Positions 44,044 to 51,623 of a stretch of DNA of 64,000 bases are shown here, one piece after another; the stretch's first letter is position 1, and every line of letters begins with the position of its first letter. The DNA lies in the NCBI GenBank assembly GCA_035294325.1, contig DATGLE010000066.1:41882-105881 (forward strand), written 5' to 3'. A program made the position numbers and the translations under genes. The notes under the pieces were generated by a model. That model ran no database searches and was not told the origin of the DNA. It saw only the letters and a list, made by a program, of their open reading frames with translations. This DNA comes from DATGLE01 sp035294325 (GTDB lineage: Bacteria > Chloroflexota > Ktedonobacteria > Ktedonobacterales > Ktedonobacteraceae).

Positions 44044-44141
44044 CCCAGCGCCAGCGCTTGCGAGTACCTGCGGCGCTCACCTTTATAATTTGTTTTATGA
44101 GAAAATGCGCTGTACGCATTTTCTCATAAAACAAATTATAA
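44044..44141. repeat. Modular inverted-repeat element, copy 5 (reverse orientation)
   Basis: GCGCCAGCGCTTGCGAGTAC then CTGCGGCGCTCACC (44048-44081) is the right module in reverse. The inverted repeat follows with perfect 27-bp A/T-rich arms (44083-44109 and 44115-44141) and loop CTGTA. The gap 43825-44258 contains no other feature I can support. Confidence 0.8.
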
Positions 44142-44258
44142 GCAATATACAACAGAAAGAGTGAGATGCGCATGGTTTCGGAGCGATTGACCGGACGCCC
44201 GCGTCGTGCTATCATAACTCAACATAGCTCAATGTAGATTCGTAATGGCAGAAGTTCT

Positions 44259-46682
44259 ATGGAAAATGTTGTACCCGGCGCCCTGCAACGCCTGCGCGCC
44301 GCTGATATCATGCGCATAGCGGGGCTGACGGCAGCATCGCAAGGGCAGGAGTATTGTCGCACAGGAGCAGTACAGAACCCACAGCGTCAGGGAGCCAGAA
44401 TCAGCGGAATTGTTGTTCATATCCCCCGGACCGGCACGCCTGTATCGCCCCAGAGCGTAGCTGAGGAGCCATTCGCAGCCGACCAGCATTCCTATCCCGT
44501 TGAGGTTGAGATACAGAGCGCGACAGCATGGGAGAGCAACTGCCTATGTGGCGAGGCTTCTTCTGCCCGGCTTTGTCCCCACGCAGCGGCTCTCCTCTAC
44601 TACTGGCTCGCACATCCCGAGGCTTTTGCCACCCCCGGCGAGACCTCCTCTTCTAACACAATGCGTGCAAGCGGCGGCACGTACAGAAAATCAACGGCAG
44701 CAACGACGCCCACACCGGAGCCAGCGCCACCTCTATCGCTGCGTTCGATGACCGTCACGCGCGGGTCGGAGCCACTCGATAGTCTTGAGGACGTTCTGAG
44801 CCAGATGGGAGTGAGCGAACTGCGCAGCATCGCGCGCGAATATGATATCGTCACCAACGGCATGAGCAAACAAGCGCTGGCGCACACTATTCTGGAGACC
44901 GTGAGCCGGCCCGAAGCGGTGCGACGCGCCGCGGCGACGCTGGAGAAGTCCCAGCGCCAGTTGCTGGCCGCATTGACATTGGCGGGGGGCGCGATGACCG
45001 ACGAGGATCTGCGCGGCCTCTACGAACGCTTTGGCCTGGGCCACCCCAGCCAGTTCCAGAGCGCCATCGTCGCCCTCCAGAGCAAATTTTTGATCTTCCG
45101 CACCAGCCTGGAGAGTCCTTTACAGACGCGCATAGGTTTGAGCGGTTCGCTATCCGATATTGGCTGGTGCGTGCCGGAGGAGGTGCAGGCAGCTCTGCGC
45201 GTGACCGTCCCGATCACCACGTTCAATATCGAGAAAAGTACCGATGTCACGCACATCCAGGAGGCCGAACCCTATAGCCTGCTGGCGGATCTGCTTCTCG
45301 TAGCGCGCGCCCTGGATAATTACCGGCTCTCCGCCAGCGATACCTGGCAGGAACGGAGCGTGCCCGGGCGTTCATATGATACAGCATCCCCTTCTCGCCC
45401 GCCGATCACCTTCTCGCCCGATGGCTCCGTTGCCATCCCTCCGCCCGGCGATACGCCCTCGCCATCGCTGCTTGAAACGTTGCGGAACATCGTCCCTCGC
45501 TCGCCCGCGTTTTTGCGCTTCGCCGTTCGCCTCCTGCGGCTGGCAGATATCCTGCATCAAGATGACAGTGGCACTCCATACCTGCGTGTTCTACCTAACG
45601 CTGCTGAATTGCTGTTAGGGCCGGCACGCGCCGATATAGCGCACGAACTGTTTGAACTCTGGCTGCGGCAATCCTCCTACGATGATCTGTTCGAGTTACA
45701 GGAAGAAGGGCTGCGCCTGCGCTGCCGTGCGACTGCGCTCAATCTTCCTGCCCTGCGCAGCGGAGAATTGGAGGCGGAGAATAGCGAGGCCAGGCAATTT
45801 CTACTTGCACTGCTGGCTGAGGCTCCGCTTGAGCAGTGGATCAGCTTCCCGGCCTTCGCGCGCTTCGTCTATCGCTTGAACCCGCTCTTTTTGCAGAAGC
45901 GGCAGCGGCTCTACTCCTCGCCGCACTGGTGGATAGAGCGCGAGGAAGGGCGTCCCCTGCGCCCCTTACAGCAGCACGACTGGTCACAGGCGGAGGCCCA
46001 CTACATCGCGCGTCTCCTGCACGAACCGCTGCACTGGTGGGGCATATGTGATACCGCGTTTTCTGCCGACGGGCGTTTGCTCGCGTTCCGCCTCACGGCG
46101 CTCGCCGGATGGTTCTTCAGCCACCTGTCCCCCGTCGCAGAGGAACCGCCCGCGCAGAGTTCTCCGCCGAGCGCCGGAGCGTTGATTGTGACCGGCCCTG
46201 GAGAAATACGCGTTGCCTGTGCTCCGGCTCTGTGGCCGACGATTGCGCTACTGGAAACCTTCACGGAGAGCGCCGGTGTGCACGATGGCTGCCTCTGCTA
46301 TCGCCTGACGCCGCGAGCACTGAGCACCGCGCTGAGCCAGGGACACCGCCCGGGGCGATTGCTGGAGCTGTTGCGACTTGCAGCCTCCACAGAGACGGAA
46401 CCAGATGGCCCGGCGGCACGCCTGGTGGCTCAGCTTGAACGCTGGGCCGCAAGCTATGGCCGTATGCGTATCTACACCGGCGTCGCGCTGCTTGAGGCGG
46501 CGGATAGTATGGTCATGCGCGAACTTTCCGCGACAACCTCGTTAGACGGCCAGATTGTAAAGGCTATCCAGCCCACTCTGCTCATTCTTAATAAGCCGGG
46601 AGCGGAACTTGTCAGCGACGAACTGAAGCGGCGCGGCCAGTCTCCTCTCCTGCACGACGAGGAATTGTATGGAACAGAGTGA
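44259..46682 (+). CDS. SWIM zinc-finger protein with helicase-associated-type region
   Basis: An 807-residue protein. A SWIM zinc finger of pattern CxC...CxH lies at about 95-108 (CLCGEASSARLCPH), set in the usual context before AAALLYYWLAHPEAF. A SAP-like helical segment (LEDVLSQMGVSELRSIAREY) follows at about 175. The long C-terminal part has winged-helix-like stretches (RQLLAALTLAGGAMTDEDLR) and resembles the XPB-N/Helicase_C_3-containing proteins, though less clearly than the next gene. No Walker motifs are seen, so it has no helicase motor. It overlaps the next gene by 14 bases. SWIM domains bind DNA or protein, so a role in repair or recombination is likely but unproven. Confidence 0.75.
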   Translation: MENVVPGALQRLRAADIMRIAGLTAASQGQEYCRTGAVQNPQRQGARISGIVVHIPRTGTPVSPQSVAEEPFAADQHSYPVEVEIQSATAWESNCLCGEASSARLCPHAAALLYYWLAHPEAFATPGETSSSNTMRASGGTYRKSTAATTPTPEPAPPLSLRSMTVTRGSEPLDSLEDVLSQMGVSELRSIAREYDIVTNGMSKQALAHTILETVSRPEAVRRAAATLEKSQRQLLAALTLAGGAMTDEDLRGLYERFGLGHPSQFQSAIVALQSKFLIFRTSLESPLQTRIGLSGSLSDIGWCVPEEVQAALRVTVPITTFNIEKSTDVTHIQEAEPYSLLADLLLVARALDNYRLSASDTWQERSVPGRSYDTASPSRPPITFSPDGSVAIPPPGDTPSPSLLETLRNIVPRSPAFLRFAVRLLRLADILHQDDSGTPYLRVLPNAAELLLGPARADIAHELFELWLRQSSYDDLFELQEEGLRLRCRATALNLPALRSGELEAENSEARQFLLALLAEAPLEQWISFPAFARFVYRLNPLFLQKRQRLYSSPHWWIEREEGRPLRPLQQHDWSQAEAHYIARLLHEPLHWWGICDTAFSADGRLLAFRLTALAGWFFSHLSPVAEEPPAQSSPPSAGALIVTGPGEIRVACAPALWPTIALLETFTESAGVHDGCLCYRLTPRALSTALSQGHRPGRLLELLRLAASTETEPDGPAARLVAQLERWAASYGRMRIYTGVALLEAADSMVMRELSATTSLDGQIVKAIQPTLLILNKPGAELVSDELKRRGQSPLLHDEELYGTE

Positions 46683-49062
46683 CCTCGATCTGCTGCGCAC
46701 GGCACCGGCCTATCATCTACAAACATTGCTCAGAACCAGGCACATAGCCATTGCGCAGGACGAATTACGCTCTGATCCTTCCCCTTCCTCAGTCTCTATC
46801 ATTACGCCGGAAATCGCGCAATCTCTCCTGGATCCGTCGGCTATAAGCGAGGCGCTGAAAGATCTCGATAAGGTGGAGATAGCGATATTGCGCGAGCTGG
46901 TCGCATGCGGCGGGCGCGCCAATAGTCGCGATCTCGCTTTGTATCTCACCGGTGCCGGCCTGCTCTCGCCCGGCAAGAAAGGCGAGACGGCACCCGCGCG
47001 CGAATCCCCGGCGCGTGTGCAGGATATCTTTCGCGCATCACAGCCACTCATGGCCCCGGAATATCCCGTTGCTCACCCCCACGGCATTTTTGAGCAGGGT
47101 CTGCGACACCTGCTCATCGCGGGACTCGTGTTCTGGGGAAAACAGACGGGTTTCACGGGGCGCGAACGTGACTACGCCGCTGGCACCCATGATGGTACGC
47201 TGATCGTTCCTGTTGCCGTGCAGAAGGCAGTACGCAGCGCATGGGAACTGGAAGAGGTCTCGCCGGGCACGCAGGGCCAGCAGGGCACCGGCGAAGGGGA
47301 ACAGGAATTGCAGCGCACGCTCTATCTCTACTGGTCCCTGGTGGCCGCCACGCGCGAGGGCCTTCCTCTCCTGACCAGCGGCCTGCTTGCACGCTCCGCT
47401 CTGCGGCAGGTGACGGATGGGATGGGCGACAGGCTGCATATCGAGCAGGCGAGGCAGGAGAATGAGGTTCCGCGCTTATTGTTTATCCGGCTCCTCCTGA
47501 TGAAGCTGGGCCTGCTGCTCGAACGAGATGGAACGCTGCGCGCGGCTCCGGCGGAGCCATTTTTCTCACTACCGCTGGTCGAGCGCGTCCGTCGCTGCCG
47601 CCGCCTTTATGTCGAAACCCCCTTCTGGAATGAAATGCTTTATCTGCCAGAGGTAAGCGTGCGTCCAGGCCCGGCGCCGCTCGAAGAGGCCCACGCGGAA
47701 GTCGTCAACGCGCGCCGCCAGGTCATCGAACGTCTATTGCACGAACCGCGCGAGGAGTGGCGCAACCTCTCTACTTTTATCGCGCGTTGCAAGCTGCACA
47801 TACCAAATCTGCTCTTTCCGCGCCAGTATGGACCGCGCGCCGAGCGCTATTCCAGCGAGAGCAACCCCTACGGCTGGGATTTCCGGCTGCGCCGTGGCTG
47901 GCTGATGCCGCGCGAGGGATGGCACATGATCGAGGGCGGCTTTATTCGCGCCGTCGTCGGCGGCCCGCTGTACTGGCTGGGCCTGGTGGAGCTTGATCAC
48001 GCCGAAAATCCCACCGCATTTCGTCTTACGCCCGACATTGATACGGTGATGAGCGACGCCCCTTTAGCGAGTGACGAGCCGGTCTGGGGACGACTCATTG
48101 TACAGCCAAATTTCGAACTGGTGGCTCTGGCTCCCGTCTCCGAAGCATTGCTCGTCAGCCTTGATCGCTTCGCCGAGCGCGTCAGCCTGGAACATATCGC
48201 GCAGTACCGGCTGACGAAGGCCAGCGTCACGCGCGCTATCCAGACGGGGCTGCATGCCGGGGAGATTCAGGAGATGTTGGAGCGCGCAGCAGGCGGCGAT
48301 TTGCCGCAGAATGTGCGCTACTCTCTGGTCGAGTGGGAGCGGCAGGCCAGGCGCGTTGAGATGTGGCGCGATGCCACGCTCTTCGAGGTCGATGAGGCAG
48401 CGCTGCTGGATGCGCTGTTTGCGGATGAAGCGACGCGGCCATTGCTCAGGCGACGCCTGGCTCCAACGCTGGCGGAGGTCGCGCCACAACATCTATCAGA
48501 GCTACAGAATTTGCTCTGGCAGCGCGGCTACCTGCCCGCGCTCGCCTCTGCTCCCGAACAGCACGCTTTATCCGAGGGTGGCCGCCTGGTCGAACGCGAA
48601 CCACAGTGGCGGCTGCACAATGATGGCCTGTTGCAGCCCTTCTATGCCGTGCTCGATCTCTACCTGGCGGCGGAAGTCCAGCGCTTCACGGAACGCGACG
48701 AGCCGACGGGCTGGCCGCGCATCACTCCCACGTCCCTGCGGCAAGCGCTGGAGCGCGATATGACGCTCACTGACATTATACGCTTCTTGCAGCGCTATTG
48801 TGGGGGCGGCATCCCTGGCTCTCTGCTGATCCGTCTCAAGCTGTGGGGCGGCGGCTACGAAGGCGGCCAGGAGGTACGCGTCGAACATGCGCCCATGCTG
48901 CGCCTCTCAGAAGCGGTACTGCGCGATTTGCAGGCCGACGAAGAGATCGGCCCACTGCTCGGCGCCGAGGTTGAGCAGCGCAGCCGGCTGGTGCGCGTAG
49001 AGGGGGATAACCTGGCGCGGGTAATGGAACTGCTGCGCGAGCGCGGCTTCCCCCTGGCATGA
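46669..49062 (+). CDS. Helicase-associated protein with XPB/Ssl2 N-terminal-like domain
   Basis: A 797-residue protein. LIVQPNFELVALAPVSEALL, then LDRFAERVSLEHIAQYRLTK, then GDLPQNVRYSLVEWERQARR match the Helicase_C_3 (XPB N-terminal) domain. The N-terminal half has winged-helix-like elements (DKVEIAILRELVACGGRANS). No helicase ATPase motifs are present. In Actinobacteria a similar protein is encoded beside an XPB helicase; here the partner is instead the SWIM protein, and no XPB gene is in the window. GAGGAATTGT precedes the ATG. Probable role in DNA repair or transcription-linked unwinding, by inference. Confidence 0.8.
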   Translation: MEQSDLDLLRTAPAYHLQTLLRTRHIAIAQDELRSDPSPSSVSIITPEIAQSLLDPSAISEALKDLDKVEIAILRELVACGGRANSRDLALYLTGAGLLSPGKKGETAPARESPARVQDIFRASQPLMAPEYPVAHPHGIFEQGLRHLLIAGLVFWGKQTGFTGRERDYAAGTHDGTLIVPVAVQKAVRSAWELEEVSPGTQGQQGTGEGEQELQRTLYLYWSLVAATREGLPLLTSGLLARSALRQVTDGMGDRLHIEQARQENEVPRLLFIRLLLMKLGLLLERDGTLRAAPAEPFFSLPLVERVRRCRRLYVETPFWNEMLYLPEVSVRPGPAPLEEAHAEVVNARRQVIERLLHEPREEWRNLSTFIARCKLHIPNLLFPRQYGPRAERYSSESNPYGWDFRLRRGWLMPREGWHMIEGGFIRAVVGGPLYWLGLVELDHAENPTAFRLTPDIDTVMSDAPLASDEPVWGRLIVQPNFELVALAPVSEALLVSLDRFAERVSLEHIAQYRLTKASVTRAIQTGLHAGEIQEMLERAAGGDLPQNVRYSLVEWERQARRVEMWRDATLFEVDEAALLDALFADEATRPLLRRRLAPTLAEVAPQHLSELQNLLWQRGYLPALASAPEQHALSEGGRLVEREPQWRLHNDGLLQPFYAVLDLYLAAEVQRFTERDEPTGWPRITPTSLRQALERDMTLTDIIRFLQRYCGGGIPGSLLIRLKLWGGGYEGGQEVRVEHAPMLRLSEAVLRDLQADEEIGPLLGAEVEQRSRLVRVEGDNLARVMELLRERGFPLA

Positions 49063-49097
49063 GATGTGCCCGGTTTTAAATATCAGTGGTGAAACTG

Positions 49098-49126
49098 TTG
49101 ACAAACCGCCAAAGCTATGATATCTT
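49098..49126 (+). promoter_or_regulatory. Promoter of the tRNA-Gly/tRNA-Cys unit
   Basis: TTGACA at 49098-49103 and TATCTT at 49121-49126 with a 17-bp spacer. It begins 30 bases before tRNA-Gly. Confidence 0.8.
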
Positions 49127-49155
49127 AGTAACGCAAACCGGATATGACAGTTTAA

Positions 49156-49230
49156 GCGGGAGTGGCTCAGTGGTAGAGCGCTTCCTTGCCAAGGAAGATG
49201 TCGCGGGTTCGAATCCCGTCTCCCGCTCCA
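49156..49230 (+). tRNA. tRNA-Gly (GCC)
   Basis: Acceptor arms GCGGGAG and CTCCCGC pair fully. The anticodon arm is CTTCC-TTGCCAA-GGAAG with anticodon GCC. The T arm has GGGTTCGAATCCC. CCA is encoded. Confidence 0.98.
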
Positions 49231-49243
49231 TTGCCCCATTCAA

Positions 49244-49317
49244 GGCGACGTAGCCAAGTGGTAAGGCACGGCTCTGCAAAAGCTGCACCAGCGGTTCGAA
49301 TCCGCTCGTCGCCTCCA
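49244..49317 (+). tRNA. tRNA-Cys (GCA)
   Basis: Acceptor arms GGCGACG and CGTCGCC. The anticodon arm is CGGCT-CTGCAAA-AGCTG with anticodon GCA. The T loop is GGTTCGAATCC. CCA is encoded. It lies 13 bases after tRNA-Gly. Confidence 0.98.
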
Positions 49318-49318
49318 G

Positions 49319-49352
49319 AGACGTGATTGTGCATCACGTCTTTTCTTGTTTT
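49319..49352 (+). terminator. Terminator after the tRNA pair
   Basis: AGACGTGAT pairs with ATCACGTCT around TGTGC and is followed by TTTCTTGTTTT. It ends about 12 bases before the recO ATG, so recO is reached only by read-through from this promoter. Confidence 0.85.
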
Positions 49353-49364
49353 CAGGACCACCAC

Positions 49365-50177
49365 ATGCGACAGCAACGTAGCTACTCCACCGAGGCCGTC
49401 ATCCTCAAACATACCGATCTGGGTGAAGCTGATCGGATCCTGACGCTGCTCACCCCCTACAAAGGGAAAATGCGTGTGGTGGCTAAAGGCGCGCGCCGCC
49501 CCATCAGCAGAAAGACAGGCCACCTGGATCTGCTCTGCCATAGCCAGTTGCAGATGGCGCTGGGCCGCAACCTCGATATCGTGACCCAGGCCCAGGCTAT
49601 AGAAAACTTCCTGCACCTGCGCGCAGAACTCTGGCATATGACCTGCGGCTTCTACCTCGCCGAACTGATTGACCGCTTCATCGAGGATGACACGCGCCAC
49701 CTCGATGTATACAACCTGCTGCTGGAGGCACTGCGTGCCCTCGATGCCGATGCCCTGGAGCTACAACACAACCGCGAGCAAGGCGTGGCTCCCACCGGCT
49801 ACGAGCGCAGTCGCAGCCAGTTGCTGCTGCGCTACGTCGAGCTTAACCTGCTCTCTTACATCGGCTATGAACCGGCGCTGCGCACCTGCGCGCACTGCCA
49901 CAGCGAACTGGAGCCAGTACAGAACGGCTTCTCGCCGCCGCTCGGTGGCGCGCTCTGCCCCAACTGCTCGCACCTCTGGGCACAGTCACTCTCAATGAAT
50001 GCCCTGAAAGTCCTGCGCCTGCTACAGCGCAGCGAGTGGACGCAGGTGCCGCGCCTGCGCCTTGATGCCCGCCTCCACACCGAGGTCGAGGGGGCCATGC
50101 ACAGCCTCTTGCGCTTTCACCTCGAACGCGATCTCAAGTCGTGGAGCTTCCTGGAGATGCTGAATATCAAGCAGTAA
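49365..50177 (+). CDS. recO: DNA repair protein RecO
   Basis: A recombination mediator that loads RecA onto gaps with RecR. The protein is 270 residues. The OB-fold start is STEAVILKHTDLGEADRILT, followed by LLTPYKGKMRVVAKGARRPI. The helical middle has HMTCGFYLAELIDRFIEDD. The zinc motif CAHCHSELEP...GGALCPNC is present. I chose the ATG at 49365; an in-frame start 42 bases upstream would lie in the tRNA terminator. AGGACCACCAC precedes it. Confidence 0.95.
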   Translation: MRQQRSYSTEAVILKHTDLGEADRILTLLTPYKGKMRVVAKGARRPISRKTGHLDLLCHSQLQMALGRNLDIVTQAQAIENFLHLRAELWHMTCGFYLAELIDRFIEDDTRHLDVYNLLLEALRALDADALELQHNREQGVAPTGYERSRSQLLLRYVELNLLSYIGYEPALRTCAHCHSELEPVQNGFSPPLGGALCPNCSHLWAQSLSMNALKVLRLLQRSEWTQVPRLRLDARLHTEVEGAMHSLLRFHLERDLKSWSFLEMLNIKQ

Positions 50178-50262
50178 ATATTGTCACAGCCACGAGAATC
50201 CGCTATACTGAACAGCATAAGAAGCGTTTCCTATGTCTATCTACTGGAGAAGGGCGATACGC

Positions 50263-50631
50263 ATGACAGAAGAAAAGGATATGGATGATGTATTTTACTA
50301 CGGCATTCAACAGCCCGTTCGCGCAGCCGGCTTTCTATGTGAACGCGTTGACCAGGAAGCTTTCCTGGGGGATATCCTTGACCGCGTTAAACAGAAAATC
50401 GAGACCGCAGCCGTTGTAATTGCGGAGCTAACCGGCGCGAATCCTAACGTCTATCTTGAGATCGGCTACGCCTGGGGCAAGGGCGTGCCTGCACTGCTGC
50501 TATTAAAAGACGGACAGGAACTGCGTTTCGACGTGCGCGGGCAGAGATGCTTGAAATACGAAAGAATACGCGATCTGGAGGAGTCTCTCGCAAAAGAGCT
50601 ACAGGAGCTTAAATCTCAAGGGCTTATTTAG
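50263..50631 (+). CDS. Nucleoside 2-deoxyribosyltransferase-like domain protein, apparently N-terminally truncated
   Basis: A 122-residue protein. DDVFYYGIQQPVRAAGFLCE, then GDILDRVKQKIETAAVVIAE, LTGANPNVYLEIGYAWGKG match the nucleoside 2-deoxyribosyltransferase/TIR-like fold seen in many signalling and defence proteins. The family usually starts with a strand like 'VFVxMPF' before the DDVFYYG segment; that strand is absent here, so the protein may be shortened at the N-terminus. The Glu of NPNVYLEIGYA fits the active-site Glu. I chose ATG 50263 (AAGGGCGATACGC upstream); 50233 is possible. Confidence 0.7.
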   Translation: MTEEKDMDDVFYYGIQQPVRAAGFLCERVDQEAFLGDILDRVKQKIETAAVVIAELTGANPNVYLEIGYAWGKGVPALLLLKDGQELRFDVRGQRCLKYERIRDLEESLAKELQELKSQGLI

Positions 50632-50693
50632 ATGCAATGCGCAAGTTTTTCCCAATGTTATACCAACCATGCGCGGGCTTGCTCGCTGCCGCT

Positions 50694-50884
50694 CGCAGCG
50701 CCCCTACTGCATTTCAATGGGTCCCCTCAAAAAACATGATTGCTCATGCCCTTCTATCGCAGCGCCCCTACTGCATTTCAACGGGTCCCTTCAACAACAA
50801 GATCGCTCATGCCTCCTATCTCAGCGCCCCTACAGCATTTCAACGGGTCCCTTCAAAAAAACAAGATTGCTTATGCCCTCCTAT
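50694..50884. repeat. Three tandem repeats of 62-65 bp
   Basis: Units at 50694-50757, 50758-50819 and 50820-50884 share GCGCCCCTACTGCATTTCAA and CGGGTCCCTTCAA plus the end ATTGCTCATGCC. Because the parts between the most conserved blocks are also alike, this is a tandem repeat and not an ordinary CRISPR array. An open frame runs through it, but I do not accept it as a gene. Confidence 0.85.
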
Positions 50885-51482
50885 CTGGCCTGATGTTGCG
50901 ATGATTGAAGACAGGATGGCTTGCCACCAGGTTCCCGGCGCGATCATAGAGTTCGGCCTGGAGTGGCAATTCTACACCATGTTCGCACACGAAGAGCACG
51001 ATCCCATCATCGACGGTATCTTCCAGCACGGTGCCATCGTTCGAGACCAGGCGCACGCGCGCTATATCGAGGCCATTGTCGCTCACGCGGCCCCCGGCAT
51101 ACAGATAATCACGCCAGCCACCGCCGAGGTTCGCCCACGGCTGTGCCCGCACGGGATTGGGACCACTGCCGCCAGCAAAGCCTTCGAAATGCCAGTCGCC
51201 ACACTCATCCTGAGTCACATAACACGTACCATGCCATGAGATGCCATCATCATCCTCAAAAGTGACATAGTGAACCTGGTGGCATGGAATCGCCCGCTCT
51301 TTGTGAAATTTGATCGTCTCCGCCTTTGCATCGTGGCCGCCTGTGGAGACTTTGCCTCGCCATCTTTTACTCTCTGGCACGTCTGGATCATTGGGTGCGG
51401 GCAAAGTGACAGGATCGGGGACGGGGATGCTCGGCTGAATGAGATAGTTGATGATGGCCTGTCGGGGAGCTTGATTTGCCAT
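50871..51482 (-). CDS. Hypothetical protein
   Basis: A 203-residue protein. The N-terminus is Pro-rich (QPSIPVPDPVTLPAPNDPDV). Then come HQVHYVTFEDDDGISWHGTC, a Trp/Gly-rich part (GDWHFEGFAGGSGPNPVRAQ) and a beta-rich end (DDGIVLFVCEHGVELPLQAE) that resembles a carbohydrate- or ligand-binding sandwich. No family is recognised. Codon use is that of the neighbours. Its 3' end runs just into the tandem repeats. Confidence 0.6.
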   Translation of the reverse strand: MANQAPRQAIINYLIQPSIPVPDPVTLPAPNDPDVPESKRWRGKVSTGGHDAKAETIKFHKERAIPCHQVHYVTFEDDDGISWHGTCYVTQDECGDWHFEGFAGGSGPNPVRAQPWANLGGGWRDYLYAGGRVSDNGLDIARVRLVSNDGTVLEDTVDDGIVLFVCEHGVELPLQAELYDRAGNLVASHPVFNHRNIRPDRRA

Positions 51483-51623
51483 AACATATTTCCCTTCGTC
51501 GCTGGCGATGGCGATGAATGGCTATACAACGGCCTTCTTAATATGGTATGGTACGCATAGATTATCGCTCGTTAGCCAGCTCACGTCAATTGTTTATTTT
51601 ATCCTCATCGTGGAGGTCTATGC

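Noticed and set aside
49156..49317. Integration site at the tRNA genes
   Set aside because: No integrase and no partial tRNA duplicate were found downstream in the window.
50694..50884. CRISPR array
   Set aside because: Only three units, the would-be spacers resemble each other, and no cas gene is visible in the window.
50637..51239. 200-codon plus-strand frame over the tandem repeats
   Set aside because: Its first third is repeat sequence and the rest lies opposite a better minus-strand gene (50871-51482); no ribosome site.
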